From NCBI GenBank assembly GCA_014155875.1, contig JACEFZ010001379.1, positions 487,001 through 551,000 of the forward strand: a stretch of 64,000 nt of DNA, written 5' to 3'. Below are positions 21,787 to 33,440 of the stretch, in pieces. A program made the position numbers and the translations under genes. Origin of the DNA: Cepaea nemoralis (taxonomy: Eukaryota > Mollusca > Gastropoda > Stylommatophora > Helicidae). Within the stretch, counting starts at the first letter, position 1. Each line of letters opens with the position of its first letter. Under the pieces are notes generated by a model that made no database searches, had not been told where the DNA came from, and saw only the letters and a program-made list of their open reading frames with translations.

Positions 21787-23203
21787 TATTAGTTATCAGT
21801 TATCAGTTGGGGTATCTTCATTGCACTCCGGACATGTCCATAGGTGCTCAGATCCTCCCCCCCCCCCCAGCATATGCATCAGCGTCTGGTGGCTAATAGT
21901 GCCAATTCTGTGTTGGTTGACGAGGCGCTTTGTTTTCCCGATGTACCTCTCGTGTCTGGCTGTGCCGATTCTTACTCCCAAGTCTTTCATCCTGGACAGC
22001 GATGTGGAATCACTGACGTCTAAGTCCTCTGTTCTCGCCATATCTTTAAGGACGTTAATAACATCGGCACGATCTATGGGCTGGCCATCTACACGGGGTG
22101 CAGAGCCAGCCAGTTTATCAGCTCGTTCATTTCCCTCAACTCCCGCATGTCCCGGGACGAAGATGAAGGTGACTTTACGAACAACAGACTTCCGCAGCGA
22201 CTCAGTCCACTATCTACGTACAGATCCAGCTTCGACCTTCTGAATCATGCTCATTGAATCACTTAGTACACACACGTTGGTATAATGCTGTGATTCCAGC
22301 CATATGAAAGCCTGTGTAACTGCCATCACCTCCATCGTCATGCTGCTCGTGGTCATAGAGTGGGCACCACTGGATTCTTGAACGGTTCGGCCCGCTGAAC
22401 GGGCTGTAAATGCCCACGTACTTCTCTGCTGCTTTACAACAGATCCATCTGTATAGATGAGCACTTCGGGGCTATCTGAGTGTTCATAGATGAGCGCGTT
22501 AACCTCAGCATTGACTGCGGCGGGGTTCTGCTCTCTGCACCGTCTGTCGAGTGTGATAATGCAGGAGAAAGTGCTCTTTAAAAGCTGGAGGCACCGGTAC
22601 CCATTCCTTGCCGGGGTTGATACTGGTGAGACTGCAGACCTGTCTGACGACATCTTCCGCTCGACCCATCCATGATTTGCCCCTCTTTAGCCTGTCACCC
22701 TTTTATCTGAATATAGCGTCATGCAGAGGGTGCTGCTCATCTGCACTTATTTTTAAGTATGCACGAACTCTCCAGATCTTGATCCTGTGTTCCATTGTCG
22801 GGGAGTCAAGGAGGTATCTCATTGCTACACAGCTGGTGTCTCTCGTGCAGCCTAAAATGATGCGCATGGCTTCGTTTTGTACCTTTTCAAGTCTTCCAAT
22901 CTGTGTAGGGCTGACAGTGAGGATGGCCAGGGTTTACTCGATGCGTGAAAGCACAAGTCCTTGGAACAGAAGTATTAGCAGTCTTTGCTCGATATTGGCA
23001 GTCGGCATGACTCTCATTGCTGACAAACCTTTTCGAGATTTCGTTATGACATAATCGACGTGATCTCTGAAGGACAGGCTACGATCAAGCCTCACGCCAA
23101 GATACGTCATTGACTGAGTTCTACTCAAAATGCTCCCATCCATTCTTACTGCCGGCAGGTCTGTTTTCACAATATGGTTGTTTAGGAAGAACCATGTAAC
23201 CAT
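21787..23203 (-). mobile_element. RNase H-bearing LINE fragment nested in LINE-B, 9-bp target-site duplication
   Basis: A 1417-bp 5'-truncated insertion is flanked by TTATTGTGT at 21778-21786 and 23204-23212, and LINE-B resumes on both sides. Its 3' end has TAACTGA-type repeats (ACTGATAACTGATAACTAAT). It belongs to the RT-RNase H LINE group (I or Jockey-like); the exact clade is not assigned. Confidence 0.85.
21790..23203 (-). pseudogene. RT C-terminus, RNase H and zinc-knuckle region of a LINE
   Basis: The order on the minus strand is the RT thumb (TYLGVRLDRSLSFRDHV near 23100, then GLSAMRVM), a helical linker, an RNase H domain with LIYTDGSV near 22460, the EVMAV segment carrying the catalytic Glu near 22320 and VCVLSDSMSM near 22265, then a C-terminal HLWTCPECN zinc-knuckle-like segment near 21840. 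Stops and shifts separate the pieces. The enzyme would have copied LINE RNA and degraded the RNA strand of the hybrid. Confidence 0.82.
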
Positions 23204-23984
23204 TTATTGTGTGTTTGTGGGTTATAATTTTGCCTCAACCCTTCACTTATGCCTATGATATTCAAATTCATGCTTTCCATTTCACTTATAACATTGTGCA
23301 ACTTTCCAAGCTTATTTAACGTTCTAACATTCCATGTACCTTTTTTAAATTTATTTGTTTTAGTTATGATGCCATCAGTAGCTGGATGACGGTCTGGTGT
23401 CACCTGTGGCTCATGACTGTCCTTACCGGACGAGGATGTCCTAAGACAGCCATTGACGTCGTTTGCTGCCTCTGAAATGTGTTTTGTCATGAAGTCGTGG
23501 GAAGATAATGTGGTGGTTTCTCATAGAGGTTTGTTACCGCAGCCTTTGACAGCCATTTCCGACTCTCAGGACAAGTAAGTGCCCTGCTCTGCTCAGCTGC
23601 AACGCTGTCTATTTATCTCGGTGGATACACGGTCGTTTGTAAATCTGGTTTAGGATAAATTGACTTTGGCTTGCAGTTTATATACGAATTTATATAGCGC
23701 CTTCATCTGATTATACATAATATCAGAGTAACGCAAACCAGTGCCGCGGTTGATGATGTTTCGTAGACAGAGATTTCATGGTGTTATCAGTCTAATCGGT
23801 GTGGCGCACGATGATGATTATAGAAATGGAAGAACATTCGGTATTGGTCTTCTGAGTGGAAGGGTGATGCTGAGGATAATGGATAATCCGACGCCATAAG
23901 CACACAACTTCAACACCAGTCTTGGGACTGATTAGCTTCATGTTGTTGACGATGATAATGACGATGGTGATATTCTTATTTGTG

Positions 23985-24090
23985 ATGGAGCGGGGGAAGC
24001 GCAGTGGTAGGCACGTTTACCTGCCGACCTGATGGCTAAGTGTTCGAATCGCCGACAAATCATTCAGTACAGGTCGACCCACCCTATAAC
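23985..24090 (+). mobile_element. tRNA-like SINE fragment
   Basis: A tRNA-like block GAAGCGCAGTGGTAGGCACG with a B box GTGTTCGAATCGCC sits just before the 43-bp satellite. Cloverleaf closure is poor. Confidence 0.5.
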
Positions 24091-25264
24091 GTATGTATAC
24101 CAGTTCCACGTAGAGAAGACGATTGACGTGATATTCACCATACCAGTTCTGAGAAGAGAAGACGATTTACGCGATGTTCACCATACCAGTTCTGCGAAGA
24201 GAAGATGATTGACGTGGTATTCGCCATACCAGTTCTGAGAAGAGAAGACGATTGACGTGATATTCACCATACCTGTTCTGAGAAGTGAAGACGATTTACG
24301 CGATGTTCACCATACCAGTTCTGAGAAGAGAAGATGATTGACGTGGTATTCGCCATACCAGTTCTGAGAAGAGAAGACGATTGACGTGATATTCACCATA
24401 CCAGTTCTGAGAAGAGAAGATGATTGACGTGGTATTCGCCATACCAGTTCTGAGAAGAGAAGACGATTGACGTGATATTCACCATACCAGTTCTGAGAAG
24501 AGAAGACGATTTACGTGATGTTCACCATACCAGTTCTGCGAAGAGAAGATGATTGACGTGGTATTCGCCATACCAGTTCTGAGAAGAGAAGACGATTGAC
24601 GTGATATTCACCATACCAGTTCTGAGAAGAGAAGATGATTGACGTAGTATTCGCCATACCAGTTCTGAGAAGAGAAGACGATTGACGTGATATTCACCAT
24701 ACCAGTTCTGAGAAGAGAAGACGATTTACGCGATATTCGCCATACCAGTTCTGAGAAGAGAAGACGATTGACGTGATATTCACCATACCAGTTCTGAGAA
24801 GTGAAGACGATTGACGTGATATTCGCCATACCAGTTCTGAGAAGTGAAGACGATTGACGTGATATTCACCATACCAGTTCTGAGAAGAGAAGATGATTGA
24901 CGTGGTATTCGTCATACCAGTTCTGAGAAGTGAAGACGATTGACGTGATATTCACCATACCAGTTCTGAGAAGAGAAGATGATTGACGTGGTATTCGCCA
25001 TACCAGTTCTGAGAAGAGAAGATGATTGACGTGGTATTCGCCATACCAGTTCTGAGAAGTGAAGACGATTGACGTGATATTCACCATACCAGTTCTGAGA
25101 AGAGAAGATGATTGACGTGGTATTCGCCATACCAGTTCTGAGAAGAGAAGACGATTGACGTGATATTCACCATACCAGTTCTGAGAAGAGGAGACGATTT
25201 ACGCGATGTTCGCCATACCAGTTCTGCGAAGAGAAGATGATTGACGTGATATTCATCATACCAG
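24091..25264. repeat. 43-bp satellite, about 27 copies
   Basis: The unit contains CATACCAGTTCTGAGAAGAG and AGACGATTGACGTGATATTC. Two main variants (GACGATTGACGTGATATTCA and GATGATTGACGTGGTATTCG) tend to alternate, suggesting an 86-bp higher-order unit. Because 43 is not a multiple of 3 and the unit lacks stops on the minus strand, all minus frames read the same 43-residue repeat; these are artefacts. Confidence 0.96.
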
Positions 25265-25534
25265 TCACAGCTAATAGACTACAATGGCTGGGGCATATAG
25301 AAAGAATAGAAGACAATAAGGGAAACAAAACTCGCTTACACTCAGGAAATAAATGACCGTAGACCCCGAGGTAGACCAAGAAGACGGTGGAGAGATAATA
25401 TATATATATACAGACCTACAAGCACTTGGAATCAACGACTGGCAAGAGAAGGTCAACCAGAGAGACGAATGGAGATGGCTTGTATCTGCAGCAAAGAACC
25501 TCAAGGGCTCGGAACGCTGAAGAAGAAGAAGTCA
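25265..25534 (+). mobile_element. LINE-A 3' end, severely 5'-truncated
   Basis: It matches the last 270 bp of LINE-A (TTGGAATCAACGACTGGCAA, GGCTCGGAACGCTGAAGAAG) and starts where the 43-bp array stops. An (AT) expansion and small indels break the frame. Confidence 0.9.
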
Positions 25535-25661
25535 CTTAGTGCTCCGAATTATATAAATATGAGGGAACATATACCAAATACGTCCCAATGCATGGCAAAG
25601 GATGCTTCACTTTTATCACTTTATATTTTTGACGATGGGGTATCAATCACCTGTTGGACGT

Positions 25662-26150
25662 GAAGAACGTTTTGTGCAATAAGTCATTGTTCTTGAAAGT
25701 TAGAAGGAGAGTTCTTGCATCTTACATTGAAGCATTTCTAACATTCGGTTGTGAATCCTGGACAATTAGCAAACAGGCCAAGAGATCCCTGTAAGCTTGA
25801 AGATGTGGTTTTATAGAAGAATGCTCAAAATTATAATTGGACAACCAAAATGAGCAATTTGGAAATGTTGAGGGAAGCTGACTCGCAAAATCAACTTCTC
25901 ACAAACGTCAAAATGAGTCAGATATCGTTTTTTGGCCACGTTATGAGAAGAAAAAACTGGAACATGTTGTGGCAACCGGAAAGATTTGCGGAAAGAGAGA
26001 CAAAGGAAGACAGCGGAAGAAGATTTTTGACAGTCCTGTATCATGGCACGGAAGGGAGTCAACACATGAATTGATCCATGCCGTCGCATATCGCAGTTTG
26101 TGCGGAGGCATGATCGCCCATGCCAGCTGGCAAGGCACTGGATGATGATG
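25662..26150 (+). mobile_element. LINE-F 3' fragment
   Basis: The plus strand encodes a decayed RT thumb (RRRVLASYIEAFLTFGCESW, then FFGHVMRRKNWNML) and a C-terminal region, ending in GGCACTGGATGATGATGATA, i.e. a GAT tail like LINE-B. Several stops are present. Confidence 0.75.
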
Positions 26151-26214
26151 ATACTTATATCTGTTTTGGAAGGAAGACTGACACAGTAAAGTAGATGTCA
26201 TGTCCCATGAAACA

Positions 26215-26960
26215 TGATGCTATAGTTAGCTTACTGTGTGTTGATATTTTCATCCCATATCAAATGAAGGTGCAGTCACCTGTGAAGCAACCAGGAATGC
26301 AAGAGCTGTGAAGATAAGGCTGGACAGAAAAACCACTGCAGGAGATCCTCCTCCTGGAACTTCAAGCATTCTTAGTCCACATTGTCAAAGAACATTTCAA
26401 GCCAAAATAGATCTTACCAGCCATCTTAGAACTCACGGCTCCATACTTTCAATCCCACTTGATGAAATGAATGGTCATCATCATTCTTGAAGGACAATTA
26501 ACAGAAACATATCAAATGAAACACCATGATAGTTAGCTTAAAGAGAGTTTTGATGGTTCCATCCCATATCAAGTGAAACATCATGGTAGGTAGCTTACAG
26601 TGAGTTTTGATGTTTCTATCCCATATCAAATGAAACACCGTGATAGGTAGCTTACAGTGAGTGTTGATATTTCCATCCCATATCAAATGTAACACCATCA
26701 TAGGTAGCTTACAGTGAGTGTCGATGTTTCCATCCCATATCAAATGAAACACAATAATAGGTAGCTTACAGTGAGTGTCGATGTTTCCATCCCATATCAA
26801 ATGAAACACCAGGATAGTTAGCTTACAGTGAGTGTTGATGTTTCCATCCCATATCAAATGAAACATCATGATAGGTAGCTTACAGTGAGTGTTGATGTTT
26901 CCATCCCATATCAAATGAAACACCAGGATAGTTAGCTTACAGTGAGTGCTGTTTCTATTT
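26215..26960. repeat. 57-bp minisatellite split by a LINE fragment
   Basis: The unit includes GTAGCTTACAGTGAGTGTTG and CCCATATCAAATGAAACACC. One unit lies at 26215-26265 and about eight at 26505-26960; the gap is filled by the LINE fragment at 26268-26500. As 57 is divisible by 3, the minus strand reads a 19-residue repeat with no supporting start. Confidence 0.92.
26268..26500 (+). mobile_element. LINE C-terminal zinc-finger fragment
   Basis: The plus strand encodes SPHCQRTFQAKIDLTSHLRT followed by an acidic stretch and GHHHS. This C2H2-like tail is known from a group of animal endonuclease-RT LINEs. It appears inserted between two units of the 57-bp minisatellite. Confidence 0.65.
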
Positions 26961-27284
26961 CATGGCCTATGAAAGCAAATGTTTATTGCCATCAGTTCTT
27001 CATCAGCATGTTTGGTTGTTTATTGCACATGTTTCGCATGCATACCCCTGTAAAAGTGATGTAAATTTCTCTCACTGCAATTGATAGTTTTTATTGGTTG
27101 TTGTTTTAAATCCATCTGGCCATGATGTTTCTTATTGTATTCTTCACAAGAGATCTTCAGTCAGATTTTGTAATGTAGTAATTTCTTTGATGTCCTTTGT
27201 TTCCTTGATTTTGCTTGCTGTTAGTTTCAGTAGCATACCGCCACCTGCATGCAATGATGAAGCCGTCTTATATTTTCTATAAAC

Positions 27285-27400
27285 AGGTTAGCGTGGCCGA
27301 GAGGTGTATCACGCACGCCCTAAACTTTTTGTGTTCTGACGGCCGGGTAGTGGGTTAATTCAACACACCAGTCAGTTCGACTCTCGCTCAGAAAACTATG
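27285..27400 (+). mobile_element. SINE1-type tRNA-like head
   Basis: The block AGGTTAGCGTGGCCGAGAGG, a B-box-like GTGGGTTAATTCAAC and ACCAGTCAGTTCGACT match the SINE1 head and start of body. Confidence 0.6.
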
Positions 27401-27404
27401 ACAA

Positions 27405-27740
27405 ACTAATTCATGTTGTCAGTAGCGTTTCCTTTGCAGAACCTCGCTCCCATACCAACGTTCCGGAAAACGTCTCGACCATAAGCAAGATGTCCCGCGT
27501 CCGATACACACATTTAGAGATCATCCGCCACATCCTGTACCCATCTTCTCTTTGACCTTCCTCTTCCTTTCTTCCCGGCATATACCCCTCCATTATTGTT
27601 TTCTCCAAACTTTCATGACGTTTCAAATGACCAAAATATTTCAACTTTCTTTGTGTTATCGTCTTTAGTAGCCAACCTTCTTCGATATTCAGCTCTTGTC
27701 GCATGGATGCATGTTTTCTTTTCTGTATCCAAATATATTA
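27405..27740 (-). mobile_element. LINE-C 3' fragment
   Basis: The minus strand encodes RQELNIEEGWLLKTITQRKL, YFGHLKRHESLEKTIMEGYM and a shifted GRPKR-like tail. It is 5'-truncated at a poly-G run (27757-27773). Confidence 0.85.
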
Positions 27741-27756
27741 CAGACTACCGGGGTGC

Positions 27757-27908
27757 GGGGGGGGGGGGGGGGGAACAGATATTGCCTAGAAAATCAAGCT
27801 AGGGTTGATGGCAACGGCCTGCAATAGCCAAGCAGAATTGTTTGTGAATATTCGATATATTTTGTATTCAGACACATATACACCTAACTGTGCGCACGCA
27901 CACGCACG

Positions 27909-27940
<32 letters not shown>

Positions 27941-27945
27941 TGTAT
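27757..27945. repeat. Poly-G run and (AC)n microsatellite
   Basis: A G homopolymer of about 17 bases lies near 27757-27773. A CGCACACG-rich to pure AC stretch lies at 27890-27945. Confidence 0.9.
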
Positions 27946-28193
27946 GAGAATAAAAGAACATAATGCATTGTAAAGAATATTCGAGCATTTAATAATATAC
28001 AATTTTATATTTCAAAATATACGCCATAATAGAAAGAAATCAATCTGATGTATATCAAACAATCTTGGAGATTTAGAAAGTTCTTAAAATACAGCAATCA
28101 CTTATATGAAACAGGGTTTGAACTAAGCCACTCATAAATGCACGTATTCCTCCATTCATATCGTAGTTTAGATCACAACAATCAAATAATCAG

Positions 28194-28367
<174 letters not shown>

Positions 28368-28369
28368 TA

Positions 28370-28700
28370 GTACAAGGCAGCATGTCACGGCAATCATATA
28401 CCTGAATCAAAGTTATAACGCAAACAATATAATAGCAGTGTAAATATAATGTAACTTACAATATCATATAACAAAAACTATAAAGTCATTCAAACGAGAA
28501 CACAACCCCCTTGAAACACTCAGATAATATTATAATATTAATTGTAACATAATCTAACGCGTTCAGTCCACCAAGTGCCGTCTCCACAATGAAAGTTTTA
28601 GCAACGGATCTCCAATAATTTCCGTCTCTCGTTTTGGTTGTACATTCTCACAGACTGATAAAATAATACAACCAAATAAAAGAATATACAAAATGTAAAG
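28370..28700. other. No recognisable feature
   Basis: AT-rich sequence without a supported gene or transposon end. Confidence 0.5.
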
Positions 28701-28709
28701 ATAATTGCG

Positions 28710-28935
28710 CGTCCTTTACAGGGCTCTGCAATCAACCCCAGCATTTAATTGCTTTTTGTGATATTTACTAGTCAAAGTTACTTCAGCAGTTTGCCATTGC
28801 ATTCAGAACTTCCGACGCCTCTTCCCATTGAAATTAACTCAAAGCGACCTGTTTCCTGATCGCCCGTGGCTGATTGCAAACCCTCGACACGGTATGACGG
28901 GGATTATGAAACTGCGCGTCTCACTATCCCATAAG
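28710..28935 (-). mobile_element. SINE2, reverse orientation
   Basis: It shares the reversed CCTTTACAGG end, the AGTTTGCCATTGCATTCAGA core and a degenerate tRNA-like head (TTGCAAACCCTCGACACGG) with other SINE2 copies. Confidence 0.6.
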
Positions 28936-28995
28936 CTACAGCACCGGTTACCCAAACTACAACGAAACCTAAATGGGAATATAATTCCAACTTTC

Positions 28996-29345
28996 AGTAT
29001 ATATATATATATATATATAAAACCTAACCAGACTATACGATAACCTTCAGGATAACACAAGCAAAATTACACCGTAAGTCACAACACAACTTAGAATGGT
29101 ACAGTAATCACACTTATAACAAACAAAACACAAAGAGTACACAACTCAGAACTGTAAATCAATCACCATTATAACAAAATTCAAAGACTGCAGTTTTACC
29201 CAAATATATTCGAAACTATAAAATACCACAGCTATAGGAATTACAACATTGTCAGCACTGTAACTTAAAATACCTTCCAATAAATAGGAAAACACACATA
29301 CATACTGTAACTACACAGTGCACACGTAGACATTACAAACACACC
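28996..29345. other. No recognisable feature apart from a short (TA)n
   Basis: A TA run of about 20 bp lies at 28998-29019. The rest is AT-rich with no exon I can support. Confidence 0.5.
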
Positions 29346-29377
29346 TTACACGCACACGCACACACACACACAATTTT

Positions 29378-29460
<83 letters not shown>
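29346..29460. repeat. (AC)n and (TA)n microsatellite
   Basis: A short AC run is followed by TA repeats up to the 5' end of a LINE-C copy at 29461. Confidence 0.95.
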
Positions 29461-31029
<1,569 letters not shown>

Positions 31030-31030
<1 letters not shown>

Positions 31031-31165
31031 CACTTATCCACCGACACTGCTCGCTCGCTCACTGACTGACTGACTGACTGACTGACTCACTGACTGACTG
31101 ACTCACTCACTGACTCACTGACTGACTCACTCACTCACTCACTCACTCACACTCACAAACTCACT
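31030..31165. repeat. (CTCA)n / (CTGA)n tetranucleotide array
   Basis: ACTGACTGACTG units alternate with ACTCACTCACTC units. Confidence 0.95.
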
Positions 31166-31234
31166 CATCACGCTCTCACATTCAAGGTATAAAACTAAGC
31201 CGCTTGCTAACCACCTGCAGGCACAACCGCTGAA

Positions 31235-31400
31235 AAATGCTGATGGGGGGATAGAAACAGGAGCAGACCAAGAAAGTAGATGCTGGACAGTTTGACAGCA
31301 TGACACTGGCGAATCAGAAATGCATCAGAAATTCTTGGCAGTACACGAGACAGAAGGTTGTGGGACAGATATGATGACCAGCGCTGCATGGCACTCGAGA
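31235..31400 (+). mobile_element. LINE-D 3' fragment
   Basis: It matches 60145-60420 in the CTGGACAGTTTGACAGCATG, ATCAGAAAT and CACGAGACAGAA segments, i.e. a LINE C-terminal coding region of the form LDSL-W followed by TRDR-LW. Confidence 0.65.
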
Positions 31401-31469
31401 TGGCACACGAAATCCTGTAGTATTTATATGACTATTTGTGATTGTCTGAACTTAGTCGACCTTTGACCT

Positions 31470-31605
31470 GGATGCAGTAGCAGGAACCCCAATCCCCCCC
31501 CCCCCCCCCATCCTACCTTTCCCTTTTCCACTTCCACTGAGGATTAAACCCACACTGTTTATGTGCTAAGTCGTTGAATTATCCACACTGACGTGTTCAG
31601 TGCAG
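31470..31605 (-). mobile_element. SINE3, reverse orientation (copy 1)
   Basis: The reverse strand has GTGTGGATAATTCAACGACT and a B-box-like GTGGGTTTAATCCTC. About 140 bp is shared with 32110-32250 at high similarity. A poly-C run at 31495-31509 interrupts this copy. Confidence 0.65.
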
Positions 31606-32109
31606 GACGGCGTCTGTGACACAGGGGCATAGAGACAAATGGTTCGAAGTCATCTGTCGGAGATTTGAATGCAGACTGCAAGTAGTTTATATTTAACCAT
31701 GCCTTCACCACCTCTACACCTTGGATATCAACTTGACTAGCCTACCAGGGTGGACATCAGCTCTTCGCCAGTCCTCGTTCTTCAAATCATTCATGAGTGG
31801 ACAGCTGGCATCAACTGGATTCTACAGAAACAATATTATTAGCATCATTTTTTAAATTCTCTTGCGGTCCACCAAGGCCCGTCGGCCAGTTTTAGTGGTC
31901 AGTGATTTGGTGATTCCAGTTTGCAGTTTGGATGATCGTCTCTGCACCCTGGCCAGATCAAGTGTAGATACATCTACATTTTTATCATAGTCAAAAGATC
32001 GAGGATAGTATTAGCATCAGCAGCAATAAATCATGGGTTTGTGGGGCTTGGTAACTGACTTCCATAGTCCGCACCTTTCCTTCACAATGCAACCGGTATC
32101 CATTTGGAG

Positions 32110-32250
32110 ACATAGTCGACCTCTGACCTCGATGCAGTAGCAGGAATCACAATCCACATCCCCCAACCTTCCTTTTCCTGCTCCCCTTCCCTGAGGATTA
32201 AACCCACACTGTGTATGTGCTAAGTCGTTGAATTATCCACACGCCACGAG
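32110..32250 (-). mobile_element. SINE3, reverse orientation (copy 2)
   Basis: Same tRNA-derived block as copy 1, with GATGCAGTAGCAGGAATCAC and CTAAGTCGTTGAATTATCCA shared in order. Confidence 0.65.
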
Positions 32251-32371
32251 AGCTAATAATAATAACATAGACACATTGTTTTAATATATTAGTATTCTGT
32301 CAGTCTGAGATTATCATCGCTATATATGGTGTTAAATATCACATGCACATGAAATATATGAAGCTACATAC

Positions 32372-32582
32372 AGGCTCTGTGGCGAAGGGGATACGGGCGC
32401 AGTTTGTAATCCGCATACCGCGCTCGAATCGCAGCAGATCGCATTGGGTTGGTTTTGATCAAATGGGATGAGTGATGGTTGTTTAGAATGCAATGGCAAA
32501 CTACGGGACGTAAACTTGCTAAGAAATCACAAACAGCGAAAGCATGCTGGCGTTGTCTGTGACGTCCTGTAAAAGATATGCA
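32372..32582 (+). mobile_element. SINE2 copy, forward
   Basis: A tRNA-like head (CTCTGTGGCGAAGGGGATAC with B box CGCTCGAATCGC) is followed by the GCAATGGCAAACTACGGGAC core and the GTGACGTCCTGTAAAAGATA end. Relatives lie at 28710, 47270, 54845, 58415 and 59870. Confidence 0.72.
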
Positions 32583-32764
32583 ACTAACCATTTAATATAT
32601 GGAGTGAGTCGCAAATTGTGGACTTGTGCAGCTATGCCATTTAACCGGTAGGTTTGATTTACGGGGTGGAACCACGCATACACACCAAAATAGAAACATT
32701 AGGTTGTCGACCTTTCTCTGAATGTCTGCATATGCTTTCTGTACCTCACAATAAAGAAGAGTGT

Positions 32765-32985
32765 AATGGACACTGGGGAAAGGCAGTCAGTAAAGGGCCC
32801 ATGGACACTGGGGAAAGGCAGTCAGTAAAGGGCCCATGGACACTGGGGAAAGGCAGTCAGTAAAGGGCCCATGGACACTGGGGAAAGGCAGTCAGTAAAG
32901 GACCCATGGACACTGGGGAAAGGCAGTCAGTAAAGGGCCCATGGACACTGGGGAAAGGCAGTCAATAAAGGGCCCATGGCCACGT
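32765..32985. repeat. 35-bp tandem repeat, about 6 copies
   Basis: Near-identical units contain ACACTGGGGAAAGGCAGTCA and GTAAAGGGCCCATGG. The low divergence suggests recent expansion. Confidence 0.95.
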
Positions 32986-33374
32986 CTTAGGGCGCACTGG
33001 GCATATCTTGCTTTGCCCATATTTGCATATGGCCAGTCAGCACTGGGTGTGTGAAATGGTCAGTGTCGCACGGCCGTCTTTACTCCCCAAGACATTTACG
33101 GGTCCCATATTAGGCTAGGTCAATCTGGGAGCCCAGGTCCTCGACGCTACAGCGGCTCTTATTCACTCTTAATTTTAATTCGTAACTTTGAAGTTTAGAT
33201 GAAAGAAACTGCTGCATGTAGACGAATGTTACTATTGGCACTCCTAACCTCTTTCTTGGTAAAGAATGACAAGAAATGATATAAATGAAATCAAGACATC
33301 AGGAGACAATGCTTAGAAACAAACGAATAATATGATGCACCCCATGTCCTATAGGACCGAGAGCAGTGCCCTTG

Positions 33375-33440
33375 TAATGGTCTATTCACTGGCTTACTAA
33401 TTCAGCGATTTGGGGTTCAAACCCCAGAATTCTGCTCTGA
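33375..33440 (+). mobile_element. tRNA-like SINE fragment
   Basis: A B box GGGGTTCAAACCCC is preceded by an A-box-like GGTCTATTCACTGGC. No full cloverleaf forms. Confidence 0.4.

Larger units (their letters stand above)
16243..23655 (-). mobile_element. LINE-B, nearly full-length, split by four nested insertions
   Basis: After removing four insertions (17688-17831, 18161-19817, 19899-20832, 21787-23203) about 3.2 kb of LINE-B remains, the same length as the copy at 50498-53700. From the right it carries the 5' UTR and N-terminal region (SHEPQVTPDRHPATDG), an endonuclease start (TWNVRTLNKLGKL), the middle coding region, RT fragments (FVGGTGRNNAIYTLRTL), the thumb (RCYIEPVLLYGCESW) and the terminal GRPREMMLDGLRRWHGG. 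It ends in a 26-unit GAT tail at 16243-16320. Many stops and shifts show that it is old. Confidence 0.9.

Noticed and set aside
24608..25379. Several frames of about 73 codons with a shared 43-residue repeat
   Set aside because: They are artefacts of the 43-bp satellite, whose unit length is not a multiple of 3.
26498..26923. A 141-codon frame with a 19-residue repeat
   Set aside because: Artefact of the 57-bp minisatellite.
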